DNA of 64,000 nt. It comes from Effrenium voratum. Lineage: Eukaryota > Sar > Dinophyceae > Suessiales > Symbiodiniaceae. How positions within the stretch are numbered: the stretch's first letter is position 1; each line of letters starts with the position of its first letter. Shown in pieces: positions 1 to 14,600 of this stretch. The stretch is taken from contig CAUJNA010003241.1 of NCBI GenBank assembly GCA_963377175.1, positions 427,001 to 491,000 on the forward strand, in the 5' to 3' direction. The notes under the pieces are model-generated. The model searched no databases. It worked only from the letters and a program-made list of their open reading frames with translations, and was not told the DNA's origin. Made by a program: the position numbers and the translations under genes.

Positions 1-705
1 CGTGAACCAAGTCCACCCTGCGTGGACAGGCGCAGCTTTTTTTTAGTATGACGAGGTGTCCATTCAACTAGCAGTCCTTAAGCTTCTAGCATTTTTCTGA
101 CCAACTGAAACCGAGCCATCACCATGTTGTTGTTTCTTCCGCCTGCCCGTTTTGGTCCCCGCCTCATTTTTCCCTTTGGTCGCAGGGACCTGAGAGTTCA
201 ATGGGCTGTCGGGCTGTCGGGAAAAGTGGTCCATTTCGGGGGACTGGGGACTGGGGCCATTTGGGTCCCCGGCTCAGACTGCCAGACGGTTTTGAACGGC
301 CCCCGGTTGCTTCCATCTGCTTTTAAGAATATGTGTTTATTTCCCCTGCTGGTTCTAAATGGAATCTATCACTGGTCTTCTTTTTTTTCCAGGGGACCTC
401 GGCAATTGAGGGTTGCGTTTCCTTCATTCCTCAGTTCCAGCCGGCAAGTTGTTTGTTTTGGCCGGGTCCCAGCCCGGCCAAACTGTGGAATCGGAGTAAA
501 GGGATCTGGACCAAATTCCTTGGGCCAAAAACAAGTTGAACCTTTATTATGACTCTACAACAAAAAAGTGTGTATATATATACATATAGACACACCTGTT
601 TTCCAGGGATTGTGTCTCAGCTGAGATGTGGTTGTGATTCGGACATCTCCTCTATTTGTTTCGGGCCGATGTTCGGGGTAGCGGGCATTTTGCAGTGTCT
701 CAAAG
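1..705 (+). other. Intron or upstream flank of the starch synthase gene
   Basis: No exon of the expected preceding starch-synthase segment could be recognised here. Low-complexity T runs and a TA-rich stretch near 575-595 are present. The open frames have no family resemblance and lack periodic composition. The acceptor AAAG at 702-705 ends this stretch. Confidence 0.5.
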
Positions 706-3700
706 GTACGGGGGAGACTGCATGGTGGTGTGCAACGACTGGCACAGCGCTCTGGTGCCCATGCTGATCCATGCTGACAAGGCTCAGAATCCAGGCGCCG
801 GGATGGCAAGGGATGGCTCCAGCGGGAGGGGGTTGTTAGGCTGTTGGGTTGTTGGGCTGTTGGTTGGTTTGTTGGGCTGTTGAGGTTCTTTGGTGGACCC
901 GAAATACGAGTTTATGGCGTGTTGAGCGGTCTCAAGCTCAGCAAGACAGGACTTCAAGAGCATGATATGTGCATTGGATAGATATGATACTCCCTGAATT
1001 GTACATGTTCGCGTGGTCGCGCACACCAGCCGGCGGCCGGCATATTTAACACAATAGCTGCAGACAGAATTGAGGATCAGCTTGATTGAGTTGTTTGAAA
1101 AACCCAGACCTCCGGTAGCGTGCTGTTCTCTTTGGGGGATGTGAGGAGTCTTTCAAGAACTGCCAACAAAGGGTACGTGTTCCCCATGGCCTCTGCTCTG
1201 GGATGAACTCGAGCGAGGCTCCTCCGTTGTGGCAAAGACTTGACGGCCACTGCTGTCCGCCTCGCGTTGTGAAGCTGAGAGGCAAGCGAGCCCTCAGCAG
1301 ATTGTTCATGTGGGTGTGGCTCAAAATTAAGCAGGAGGGGTTACGCAGGTTTTGGTCCATGCTTCCACTTACAGGGTTCCATTTTGGCACCGGTGTTTTG
1401 AGCCACAGCCCTGTGTCCTTCGACATTCCCAACGGGCAATGTCACATGAGCAATGCAGCACCCAGGTAGACAAAGGGTTTATAAGCAGTCGCAACTGTGG
1501 ATAGGTACGGGCGCTGTTGGTTGCTTCTTTACTTTGGCGCAGACTCCAACAGGGCTCCTTAAAAGATACATTTTGCCCATTTGAAACATGGCTTTTTCAA
1601 CACCAAAATTAAGAGAGACCACCATTTACAAGTCGCAATGTTCAGGTGTTTTCCACGTAAGGATCCCTGACTCCTTGGAGTCAGGCGTCGAGGAAAAACA
1701 AGTCTCCCTTCAGAGCCGCTCTCTGGCCTTGGTTCAGCGGGCGAGGCAAGTGGCAGAACACGAAGACCGCCTTCCTCTGCCACAACGCCGTCTTTCAGGG
1801 CCGGTTCCAGCGCGAGGAAGGCGCGTGGCTTTCGGGAGTCAGAGACATGAACCCCCGGAAATTGGCAGAGTGACCGATCCGCTGTTGCTGGGGAGAGAGA
1901 ACGGTTTCCAGGGCGAGCTTTTGACATATGGGTGGGTCGAAGTTAAACCAACAGGGGACCGCAGATTTTGGTCCATGTTTCCACTTACCAGGGTTCCATT
2001 TGGGTACCTATTTTTGACCCACAGCCATATGGGTGTGGCTGTTTTGAGGGTACCCCCTTGTTGATAACCCCGAAATCCTCTTTGGGGGGGTCCAAGACCT
2101 CAAAGAAGGGTCCGAGCCACCGTGAGCAATCCTGATGGGTAGAAAATCGGAGACCTCTCTGAAGGTTGACTCCTTTCCTTCCATTGGACGACACTATGGC
2201 CTGGGAAAAAGGGGGCGGATCCGACTCGTTTCAGGATACCCTTTGGGCGACTGGGTTCCTACTCTTGCTTTTTTGGAGTTGGGGTCAAATCTTCCCTGAT
2301 CCCAGTTGCCATGCTGGGGTGCGAATCGGATTTTGTCCATCCACAGTACCAGGACCCTCAAACTTCCCATTGAAAAGGGGAAGTCACCCCAAACCTTTGG
2401 GCCATAGCTTGTGGCTACTAGATTTTTTTGGGGTCCAGGTGCGTAGACCGCTTGATTCTGCTATCGATGGAACTCCGAAGGTTCCAAGGAACATGTCAGA
2501 ATACCACCACTGGAGATCCAGTATCACACCACTTGGGATCCAGTATACATATCCCACCCTGGAATGAGTGGGAATCACCCCAAACCACCTTTGAGGGGAT
2601 CCCAATCGGATCAATTTCCCACCGTTGATTGCCTGAGAGTTTCTCAAAATTGCTTATGACTCCCCTTTCGGTTGGTATAAGCAACACCAAAAGAACGCCC
2701 TTGCGTAAGGGGCTATTTCCCAAATAGGTGTGTCTTTTTTATGGTTCCGTTTTGGGGTTTTAAGGGAATCCAACACGACACACGAAATCCGTTTTGGGAA
2801 GGATGCAAACCCTAAACAAACGACGAGCCACCCAAACACCCCCAACAGTTGCAAAAAATGGGTTGGTTTAGTGCTTGGGTTTCCAATGGTTTCCATTTAA
2901 CCCACAAGTTCTTCACTTCTAGCCGGGGATCAGAAAACAGGCAGCCCAGCTTCGGTCGCCCTTGAAACCAATCCTAGGTCCCGCAGTAGTGCCCTTTTAC
3001 CTTTTTTGGGGGGGAGGGCTCCCCTACTAAAATAGACCAGACAAAAAGTTGGTACCCTTATTCCAACCTCTCTACTGGAGGACCTAGAATCCCTTTAGGT
3101 AAGGGCGTCGAATCCCAGCAAGACGTGGCTATTTGCCCGGCCAGGGCTGGCAGAGATCTTCGGGGTGCCGCAGCGGTACATCGACAGCATCACCTTCAAG
3201 ATGCCCCTCCGCATCGGGAAATACAACGACAAGGCGTCCTGCTTTATATTTTTTATTTTTTGGGGGAGGCAGGTAGGGGGGGGGAGGGGTTGTGATGGTC
3301 TCTCTTTTCTTTTTTGGGGGGGGGAGAAGGTTGGGTCCAGGGTAGGGGTTTGGTTGCATTTGTCTTTCAACAAAGGTCAGTGCACTTTCTGTTCTGTTGC
3401 TGGTGCAATTCAGAGACAGGGCGGGGGAGGTGGACAGCGCCATGTTTTCGACTCCGAGCAGCGGCCAGCGCGGTCTCGTCGTCCGGTCGCTTTCCAAGAG
3501 GGAAAATCGGCGTCCGCAAGTCCGGGGCCGGGCAAAACGTCTTTGAGTAATTGGTTTGGGTGCAGACCGAGAGATTCGGAGCATCAGCGCTCTTGCTTGA
3601 CATGCTGGCGCTTTGGAACCGCGTTTTGGTTCCAGAGAACTGGCTGATGGCCGGCTCCGGCCTCGAATGGATTCCAATTACCTCACGACCCAAACCGCTG

Positions 3701-5653
3701 AGATGTCCTCGGGGCCTTGCGTTGGCTTCCTGGGTCCGGGAACTCGTAGCGGGAGGTTGAAGTATGGATATCCCGACGGCTGAAAGCTATGCAAGGATAG
3801 GCTCTGGGCGTTCCCCTTTCAGAGGTGGGTTTGAGGAGAAACCAATCGGAAACCCGCTGGGGATCCCGTCTATTTTAAGGGACAGCGAGCCCAAAGCCTT
3901 TGAAGCCAAAGTGGTCCAGACCTGCGCTGGGCCCTTTTTTCATCGGGGTTTCCGGCAACCTTCAAACCGGAGGGTGAATAATTTGGTGCGAGAGATGGGA
4001 ATGAGAAATGGCATGACCCCGATCAAAACCATCCAACTGCTGCTCTCCTTTAAGGGAATCCCTGGCTTCATTCCCACATTCCCTACTGAGCACCAGCAAG
4101 ATAATAAGTGTTGCGCGGTTTTTCGGTATGCATGTGCACGATGGGAGCTGAACCGATTGCGCAAAGCACCAACAAGATCATACGTTGTGTGTGTGTGGGT
4201 TTTTTTTTTGGTACGCCGATTACGCAAGGAGCAAGGCAGATGCGGTTAGCACTCCTTGGACAATTAGCTACTTCACGGATCAATCTGAAGTTTTCTGCCT
4301 TGACACGTCGGTCGCGGTGAACGACTTGCTCTGATCGCCCTCGCGAAAGCTGGCATGTGAGTGTGGTTCATGTTTGTTTGACTCGCTCGCCTTTTTGGGA
4401 TTGTGTTGAAGGAAAGGGATCATTTCCGGCTAAACATTCTCACTCCAAAGCCCTTTCCAAAGGATTTCCGTTTACCTGGACCCTTCACATTCCCTGAAAC
4501 ATGTGCTATTACCCCAAAATTTCCGGGGTAGATTCCGTTTGTTTCCTTTTTTCCGGGTAGCTTGAGGTAAATGCTTTCAAAGCTGGCCCTTCCGGGATTC
4601 CGACTCGGACATCGGATCGAAGTCGCAACGTCGCAACGTCGCGAGCTTCAGAGAGGTCTCCTGCATCAACACCATGGCCGCGGGCCTGAAGTACGCTGAC
4701 CGCGCCGGGATCCTGAGGGCTTCAGCACGGCGTCCATGGTTTGAAAAAGTCCCAGGGCAATCCATGTGGCTGTGGTTGTCAAAACCAATGGGATCCCATT
4801 TTGGTTGGTAGGTGAATTCACCACCCATCTTAGCCTATTTTAGTGGGGATTGGGATGTTCACCGGGGGTACGGGATTTTGACCCATGGCAATCCATGTGG
4901 GCTGTGGTTGTCAAAAAGCAGGGTAACCCCAAAATGGCACAAGCCCTGGTTTTCTGGAGCCAGGAAAAATAACACCTGGCCCATGGTGGTTGAATTTTGA
5001 CCCATACCCATGTACCAATGGAGGCCCGAACAATGTCAGTTTGGTTGAACATAGATGGGTTCCTTTGCTTGCAGGTGGATTCTATTCATTTACCAGTGCC
5101 ATCTATTTCCCCACAAGGACACCGGTGGTACTATATACCAGCATGTCGCCCATTTGGAGGTTCGCGGGGGATTCGAGAGAGCGATCTTGTGGGATTTATG
5201 AGTCCCATTGACATGTCAACTTTAAGGGATAGCAACACATGATCGATGCGCACTTGCCCAGCCCGCAAAAAGGGGGTCGCCACATGGAAGTATTCTTTCA
5301 GGTGGGCGGAGTAGACTACGTACTTGTTGTTGGTTTGTGTCTTGCACCATGCGAGCCGGGGTCGAGTCTGGCCGCACCGATCTACCCGGAAGTGGATAAG
5401 TTATCCAGCAAAACGGGAGCCACCCCAACGTAATCATTGAAGCGGTGAGCACAAATCCAAGCATGCAAGGTTTCGTCCATTTCCTTTGTTTGGCCTGTTT
5501 TGGAAGCATCCAGTGACCCCGCTGTCTTCGACCTGCGGCCCTTTAAGTTCAGGCAAGCTCTTGCGTGCGCCAACCCAAATCGAGGCTCTCACCGTGTCGC
5601 CGACCTATGCGCGGGAGTGCACTACTGACCCTGAGAAGGGGGTGGAGTTGGAG
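706..5653 (+). CDS. Starch synthase exons: N-terminal GT5 catalytic part
   Basis: Five exons. 706-781 encodes [18 protein letters not shown], the conserved NDWHxxLVP segment. 1751-1820 encodes [19 protein letters not shown], the family's 'HN..FQG' block. 3145-3233 encodes [14 protein letters not shown] and then [12 protein letters not shown]. 4656-4703 encodes [16 protein letters not shown]. 5585-5653 encodes [19 protein letters not shown], the TVSPTYA block. The junctions restore uninterrupted family motifs, for example KYADR joined to ALTVSP, which fixes the splice sites. The introns are 969, 1324, 1422 and 881 bp and each starts GC and ends AG. Confidence 0.88.
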
Positions 5654-8600
5654 GCGAGAAGGCGTTCAGTTGGCGGACCCCGCGCCTAGGTGAAACGCAG
5701 CCAGCAATCATTTCTTGCAACCCATGGGTCACCCCCATTGGTGCGCTACCCTCCCCCGACCCGGATCAGAAACCCTTTCTGCTTTATTATACAGAAGGGC
5801 CCCTCTTGGGGGTGGTTTTTCTTCACACACAAGCATTTTACGGGTTGCAAAAACCCACCCCCCATGAAGGGACGCTCTCTTTTTATAAGTCTTATAAGTC
5901 TCTGGTTGCCGTTGTTGCCCTGGAACAAGCTTCTGACACTGGCAAGCCCCTGTCTAAGAAGAAAATATGGGCCTCTCTCTGGCCGCTTTCCTTGCGGATG
6001 TCTCATTTGCCCAAGCAAATGTTCCAAAGAAAATGCCGGGCGTCGGGCCTCTGGAATTCCCATGCCATTTTTCCCCTTAGAAACTAGATCGATGGAACTT
6101 AACACACATCCCGCCCCGCAGGCATGAGTTGCAAACACAATGAGTTCCCGTGAGCCAAGATGGGGACTCTAGGCAACGTTTGGTTTGCTTCCGTTTCCCT
6201 TGCAACATCCTTGATTTCTGAGGCTGCCCCATTTACGGACACTCAGAGGGTGCCCCATTTTCTGAGGGTGCGCCATATTTAATCTTGATTTTGCCGAGTG
6301 TTCCAAAGGCCTTGATTTTGTAAGGCGTGACTCGCCTTGCCAAGCTCGCAGGTGTCAGGTTGGTACTTTTGCTGACTTAGCACCCCCTTCTGGGACCTGG
6401 GATCTCTGCCATGATTTTGGTCTTGAAGGTTCATGAGTTCTGACAAGAATAGTACATGTTCGTGTTTGGGGCAAGAGCCGAGGTATTCCGTCGCTTCTTC
6501 TTGTCCTTTCTTATCGGTATGTGAGTTGATACTCTAGCTATTATGATGGAACACAGCCTACACATGATGTGCAGGTCAGTACCAACACTGTTTTTCAGCA
6601 AACCTGGCAGTGCACAGTCAACCTTTCCAAAAGGAAAGTCGTCTTCCAAAGATGGCCTTGCTATTTTCCTGCCTGGAGGGTAAGAGCCGTTCCGGATCCC
6701 TGCCTCCGACTCTCCAGGCGTGTGGAACCTTGGGGATTTCGGGGGCCGCTTTCGGTACTAAGGGCATCCATATTTGAAGGTTGAAGGAGTGGGGATGGGA
6801 ATCAACCACTTTGGTATGTTTAGGGTGATTCTTCACAATGACTCTTTCTCAGTCTCTCTCTCTCTCACGCAGGATCAAACAAAGACTCCGGATTCGACGG
6901 TTCTGGTAGGTTTTCGGTTTGCAGATGACCCCCAGAAAGGTGTTAAAAGGAGAGGACCAGCTCCAAATCGCCCACGAAAACCAGACGACAAGCCCGCAGT
7001 GTCCCATCCGTGGCCGGTTGCCAGGCCCTCTTCACCATGGGAAGGTGCACAGGCGGGTGAAGAGAGTTGATCGACGGCCATTTGCTTTGGTGCATTTTGC
7101 TTGGATGTTAGGACTTAACTTTTTGCCAACCAGTGGGTTTTCAATTAAACGACTAAAATTCATTTTTTTAGCCGGGGAGCAGAAAGCAACCGAGTTCGGT
7201 GGGGCGTTCCCCCCTTCGGATATGTTTGTCTTTTCTCGGGGGCGGGGGGGGGGGGCGGTCGCTTCAAGAAAAAGGTGGAACTACCAAAAATGTAGCATTC
7301 TTCGAGAACCCTGCTTGGCAAAGTACTTTGTCCCACCTTTTGCCTCTTCAAGTGTCTTAAGAAAATGCCCCCGAAGGCAGCATTGATCTCACATGTTGCA
7401 ACTACAGGCCCTTAGACTTAGCAGCATTGTCAAGTGGCCATTTGTCTCGCAACATCGCACGGTCCTTACCCGATTTGCCACGGGTGATCCTTCAACACGA
7501 AGCGTTCTGCTGACACTTGCTTGCAAGGTGTGCAACGCGTGCAACGTGTGCAGTGCAAGTAGAATCTGCTTACAAGACTACGGCTTGTTCCGTTTGGCCA
7601 AACAAACTGATTTCGCCTTGATTGTTGCAGCCTTCCTCCGCAGAAAGGGGTCTCTTGAAAATGAAGTAAGTGGTTGTTTTTCACATCGTCATTGGGTGTC
7701 TGGGTCTTAGCCTCAAGCTTCCGACTGCCCCCTAAATTGCTGGTGTTTTTGGAGCCGGTCGGGACCGGCTCTTCATGAGAGGTTGTGCGGGGGGGGGGGG
7801 GGGTGCATAGGAACCGGGCGGATAAAAAAAAAGAGGTTTCCCGTTTTTCGTTCAGTCTTTTTTCTCCCCCCGTTCTTCTAAGAGTGTTCATTTGTTTTTT
7901 TTTCGTTCTTCTAAGAGTACCCCTCCACAGGAATCAGCCACTGGGAACCCGAAAGGTTTCAAAATCGAAAGCCCAGCAGGGCATGCGCTGGCCGCGGCGC
8001 GTCGTTTCGTTGCGCCTGGCGTGCGTTTTCCGCCGGGGCTCAATCCAGGCACCTCCGGGTAAGGCATCCGGCCGATGGAGCCCCAAGAGCTGCGGCCATA
8101 AAACGAAGCGACCGGGGGTGGAAAAAACAAAAAGTTCCTAGGGCCAAAGGCTCAAGCTAATTCACTTTTCGGGAGGACTGAAGTAGAGTAAAGGCAAGCA
8201 GACAAGTTGAAGCTGAGCTGTTTTATTTTCCAGTTGCGGCTCAGTCGGCTAGCCGGTCGCTCGGGCAATCGGCCTAGGGAATTTCGTTCAGGCCTAGTTT
8301 GAAGGGACACGGCGATGTTTTCAGATTTCCGGCAGCTGGTTTCTTAAATGTGAGGACTATGGTCTACGAATCCAGACTGGGGCAATCCACCAGACCTGTG
8401 CGCCATAAGGGGACAGGTCGCGCGCTTCGGAACTTCGGTCGGCCAATCGAAAGAGAGATTGGGGAGGCATCCTCAACGGCGTCAAGGAGGGCGTTTGCCC
8501 CGGGGATAAGAACTTTGTCACCAAGACCTTGATGTCTTGCGGTACCTACACCGCCGGGACACCCGGAGATTTCTGCGAATATCATATTCCTCACCCAAAT

Positions 8601-11600
8601 GGCAGCATGTGGGTATGGGTCAAAATTAAACCACCAGGAATTGGACCGCAGGTTTTCCATGTTTCCATTTACCAGGGAAGGCCATTTTGGAGTTACCCTA
8701 TTTTTGACAACCACAGCCATGTTGTTTTTTTTTTGGCTGAGGGGGAAGCCTTTAGAAAAGAAAAACCTCCAGGTTGGGAGGCTTCCCACCAATTGCACAC
8801 CCCCCCCCGTTTGTGTTTGTGACCCTCTTTTGGGGCGCTTGGAGCACGAATGTGAACCGAAACCGGACCCAAGTCTTGTTCCTTTGACTCGTTGCCCGCC
8901 GGGAACCAGCTGATTGGTCTTGAGTAACATTAAAGCAAAGGTTGGGCCAATGTATATCCACCATTGTTTACCTAAGGATTCCTAAGGATTCTTTGGCGCA
9001 TTTTGCCAAGGGATGTTAGGACTTTAACTTTTTGCCAACTAAGGGTTTTCCCATGAAGACCACTAAAAGTGAGTCACCTTTAGCAGGGGAGCAGAAAGCC
9101 ACCGAGGATTGTCATCTAAATGGGGCCAATCTCATTCTTTTATGGGAGCTAGGGTGGTTGGCCAGATGAGTCGCTTGGTCGCGGAGGGCCCTTTGGGCTC
9201 CCGGCTGAGCCACATGGAACTCCGGCTCAACATCTGAGTTCAAGATCAAGGAACCAGAACCCGCAAGCTTCCCATGAAAAAGTGAAATCACCTCAGAACT
9301 TTGGGGTGTTGAACGGAGTTCTGCGGTCCGTGAACCCTTGTTCCAGAGGGACTCGGCGGTTTTTCCGTTTGTGGTGCACGGAACATCGGAAATTCGGGAG
9401 CCCTGGACCCAGAACCCATTTTTGGGGTTCCATTTTCTGGAGGGTTCCAGGGAAGCCACAACGAAAATACACACTTTGGGTTGGGCACCGGAGTATTTTG
9501 AGACCCCCAAAAGGCTCGCCTCCATTTCCCTTCAAAGGGAAGCTCCTTTTAGTGGCGCAAGGAAACCAGTAGCCTCTTCAACTTTGTTGGGAAATCCAGC
9601 GATCCCTCGTCAGGTCTGTCTTGCTTGAGCTTGCACCCCTCCAAAATCGGGTGGGCTTCCTCGTGGTTTCCCTTTAAACAAATGGAACCCTCCAAGAAGA
9701 CGCACCCCCCCCCCCCCCACAAATGGATGGTTTTCAAAACGGGGAACACCCTCCAAGAAGACACCACCCGCACGAGCTCTCAGCTCGGGTTCGGACGAAC
9801 CGGACGAACCGGACGAACCGCTCAGGCTGCCACCTGCGACGCGGCCAAGAGAGAGCTCAAGGCGGGGATCGGCTCTTCACCGTGGCCATGACTTCGGGTT
9901 TTTACTCTTTAAAACAAATCAGAACACTTTGTATTTTGTTGTTTTTTGTTAATGGTTTTTTGATTTTGTGTCATTTTTGGCCGGGGGCCTATCACTGGGG
10001 TCATTCTTTTGACTAGTTGAGGTTCTCAAAATTCGGGGGGCGATAGGCTGCAAAGCGCCAGGTTTGTGTTGTTCCCGCTATCGCTGGGGCTCGTTCTTTT
10101 GACTATTTGAGGCGATCAAAATTCGAAACTGGGGTGGTTTCCCTTTACCATTCGGGGGGTGATAGGGGGTGACTTTGATAGTTCATGTGGCCATTATTTC
10201 GAGACACAGCCACACCTTGCGCAAAATTGGTGTGGATTGGGGAGTTGAACTCCAGTACCTTCTGACACATGGGGAAGGAATCCCCTTTTTTACACCCAAA
10301 CCACCAATCCACCAATGAACAAGGTGACATATGGGTGTGAGTGAAGCCAAGCAAAGGAACCCCGGAGGAAGGTGTTTCCTTTTAGTTCCCGTTTAAACCC
10401 ATCCAACAAGTTGAGGCACCCCCATTTCAGTTTAGAGTGAGTCCTGCGACCATTTTTTGTTGGGTTTGTCACAATCAACCGCCAGAACTATGTCAATTGC
10501 TTTTCCCAATCCTGGCCGCCAATTGCAGCAGAGTCCACCTCTTCATTGGGTTTGGTGTGCATCTTTGTGCTCAGTTTCGTCCCGAGCTCCCATGTGATAA
10601 AGGTGCCTTACTGGGGGATTTCCGATGTGTGGTTTGGGATTTGTGGAGGTTTGAGGTCGATGATTTAATTTGTGTTTGGTGTTGCATCCCTGACTCGCTT
10701 GATTAATCTCGTAGTAGAACACATCGGTGATTGATCCCATGTCTCGGACGAGGGGATGCCCATGAATGCCCTGACAATCCCGATATGGAGAGTTGCTGCG
10801 TTACATGCAAAGGTCTACATGAACTTACGCACAACAATGGGATATTGCGCTGTGTTGTCTTGATTTTACTCATATCTTTCTCGGGATTAACCTTTAGTTT
10901 AGAAATTGATCATGACTCGTCAGCTGTTCTGTTCTGTTTTCGTGGCTCCTTAAGCAAATGGAAGCCTATCAAGCTGGCTTCCACTTCGCTTTTGGTCAGC
11001 GCTTTTAGCTTTCGGTGCTCATCCCTTGGCACGGAGGAGGTTGCAACCTCTGAAATTCCATGGTGCCATGCTCCCTATGGAAGTCTGGACATACTGTGGG
11101 TGGATGAATTCCATTTCGCACCACTTTGAAACCATGGTTGAAACCATTGGTTTTGTTGGTATTTTTCAGTGGAATCAAAAAACCCTCATTTTCCAGGTTT
11201 CCGTAGGTGCGAAATGGAATTCGCCACCATCCACATGGAGCTCGCCTGGCGAATTCGCTCAGATGGCCTACAGAAGCCAGAATAACCTGCCAGCGTCCAG
11301 CGGCCCGCTGATGTGCTTCATCGGCAGGCCGGAATTCGCACGTGCGCCGGGGCGAGCTTTTCCTCGGGCTTTTTATGGGTCGGTGAAACAAGCCAGGTTT
11401 TGCTGGCAAGAGTGGATCCCTTCAAGAAAAGCTGCCTAATGGGATGTTGCAACTGGAAAGGATAATGTTGGTTTGGCCTCACGTGATTTGAGACTGTCAA
11501 TACTAGCACTGTTGCAGCACCTTGAGACACGAACGGGGGGCCGCGTTCGAAGAAGTCGTTTGTTGGAAGGGTCGGGATTGACTGCTTCCCTTTTGCGCAA

Positions 11601-14600
11601 CCTGCCAAGTGTTATGTTGGCAAGGATGGGATGAACCGGTTTCCTAGTCTACGTCCCCCAGCATACTGCCCTTTCACCTTTTTGGGGGGGAGGGTTCCCC
11701 TATTAAAATAGACTACAGAAAAAGAATTGGTGCCAACTTATTCCAACCTCTCCACTGGTTTGGACCTAGTACCACCAGAAGCGGTTGCCACCGGTTCCCC
11801 GGTTCAGCGCTCACAGGCTGGACGCCCAGAAGGGCTATGACATTCTGCTCGAGGCGATGATGGAGATCATGGAGGACGCCGGACACTTCCCCCCTCCCCC
11901 CCCCCGATTTTGTAGATTAATGGGGTGTGACTTGAGGGCTACTTGGGGTGACTTTGGGTGTGTGTGTGTGTGTGTTTTTGTTCCCCCGAGATGCTGGTTC
12001 CAGTCAGGTTCCCGCATTTCTTGCTGTGGGTTTGTATGTCCCTGTGTGTCGTTCTGTAGCCTCGGACGCACCAAAGTTGGATCCGGTCGATCCGGTGGAA
12101 GCGTCGGAGCGTCGGAGCCCAGGACGTGGAGATGCAGATGATCGTGGTGGGCGCCGGGCGTGCGGACTTGGTGGCACAGCCGCTGAGCCAAACACCCGCG
12201 CGGTGACCGCTGGACGGGACGCCGTCCATTTCACCAGGAAAACGCAAACAGGGGTGTCTTAGATCCGCCCCTTTTGGGTTTCAAGCTTGAAGCATCACCT
12301 CTTGGGGCAACGTGAGTTTCCTTTGTTCGGAGCGGGAGGTGTGGGGAGGTTAGGAGGATGCTTCTTTTCCTGGCTTTTCCAGCCTGTAGCCATGTGCAAA
12401 AAAGTAGGTATTTCAAGGTGTCGACGTAGCCTTCGGGATGGGGTTGGTGCAGAGGCACGCATGGGGGTCCCGCAAAGTAGGAAGAACTAAAAGGAGCCCA
12501 CCTACCTTGGAGGGGCCCCCTGATTTTGAGAAGCTCCCATATGTACGGGCCAGAAGGAAACCTCTCATTTTGACTGGCTTGAAACTAGCCTTAGCGAGCC
12601 TGGGTCCAAAGTTGATCTGGTTTCCAAATGGCTGGTCAAAAAAAAAGAGTACCCAAAATGGGACCCTGGTAAATGGAGCCAAGGCCTAAAACCCGTGGTC
12701 TGGTGGTCACCAATTTTCACCCACACCCAAATGGCGTCAGTAAAAACATTTTTCGCCAAAGGGACACACCCGCCAATTCGTTTGACCGAAGGTTTTCCCT
12801 CGAGCCCGAAAAGAAAAAAAGACTTCAGCTGAGGACCAAGGCATTGGAGAAGAAGTTCCCCAACAAGCTCTTCTACGCAGGCCGTTTGTGGAAACAAGCT
12901 CTACCCCTTTTGAGAACTCGATGGTTGCTGCTGGTTTGGTTGCTTTGATTTCTTGATTGTTTTCTTGGTCGCTTGCTGGCTTGCTGGCTTGCTGGCTTGC
13001 CTGCTTGCTTGCGTGCTTGCTTGTTTTTGTTTTGTTTTTTTCCTATCTTTTGTTGTGTGCCTGATTTGTTGGCTTGCTTGGTTGGTTGCTTGATATGTCT
13101 TGATTTGAATGCTTGGTCGGTTGTTGGTTACAGCCCCTCACCCTTTTGCGCCCATGGAACAGGCTTTTCCCATACCGCGCGCTTGGTTTTTTCCCACCAG
13201 GCTGGGCTTGCATGGGCAACTTTGCATGGGAATGGTGCTGCTTCCCGGCCTTTTCGAAAAACCTTGGGCTTTGGGCAGACGGCAGACGGCAGGGCTTTCT
13301 TCCATTTGCAAAAGAATGTGTTTTTCTTTTCTGTCGGTTTTAAAGAGACTCTAGCACTTCTGTTTCTATTCTTAATGCCAGGGGACATATATCCACCAAT
13401 GACAATCACTTCCGGATGTTTTCATTTTTGCCAGGGGGCGTATCCACAAATGGAGGTGTTCGAAAATGGGCCCCAAGCCAACAGCACAGCTCCACTTTGG
13501 GAACCAAAGAGCTCGGTCACTTGAGCCACGGCCCATGGGGAGGGGTGCCTTGGTTCGAGAGGAGGCCAAGCCAGTGGTTTTTTGGGAGGTTGTTTTACGG
13601 ACCTCCGAAAAAAGAAGAATAAAAAACGCCAGTTGGGAGGTTTTTTGGGGCCAAGCCGAAAAAAAGAAGAATCAAGAAGCTGCCTCAAGGGTTGCAAGCC
13701 AGCTGCGGACCATTGCCCGCTTTGTTTTTTTCCAGCAAGTTGAGGGGACACGCCCGGCCCTGGTTACTCTCAGAACCTGAACCCCCTCCCCGCTGCCTTA
13801 CTTCGGGAAAGCAAGACTAAACGAGATGAAAAGGTTGGATCCTAACACGTCTTTTCAGTTGTAAAGTGGACACACAGACACACGCCTGGTAGCTCCTGGT
13901 CAATACTTGTATCATTCACTTTCACCCCGGAAGAGAGGTTTACTCTGAAACCGGTTCCATCAAAAACAAACACACCCACCCACGCACCCAACCCAACCCC
14001 AACCCACCCACACCCACACCCACACCCAACCCAACCCACACCCACACCCAACCCAACCCACACCCACACCCACACCCACACCCAACCCACACCCACACCC
14101 ACACCCAACCCAACCCGCACCCACACCCACACCCACACCCACACCCAACCCACACCCACACCCACACCCACCCCACACCCACCCCACCCCACCCCACCCC
14201 ACCCCACCCCACCCCACCCCACCCCACCCACCCACCCACCCACCCACCCACCCACCCACCCACCCACCCACCCACCCACCCACCCACCCACCCACACCCA
14301 CATTCCCGCACCCCAGCTGCGCCTTCGCCCCAAATCACCCCGCCAGGCTGGATGGGTGCGGAGCGTTATGCCCTGCTCGCGGGCTGCGACTTCACGCTGC
14401 TTCCTTCCAGGCGCCCTCTCTCGCGTGCGCGAATGCGAAGGGTTTTTCGTGGGTGGCTCGGAATCGTTTTTTGGGGGGAGCCCCCTTTTGGTTGGGTTCT
14501 TTAAAGGGTAGACCACCAGGAAAACCGCCTTTTTTGGGGCGGGGGCCCTCAAAGAAAAGCAAGAGAGACAGGTGTGACGTCTTTAATCCAATGCTACTCG

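Noticed and set aside
13975..14060. Internal telomere tract
   Set aside because: Units are CCCACA and CCCAACC mixtures, not the TTTAGGG type known from dinoflagellates.
13842..14552. Gly/Val/Trp-rich 236-aa minus ORF
   Set aside because: Product of the CCCA/CACCC repeat; other minus frames are open too.
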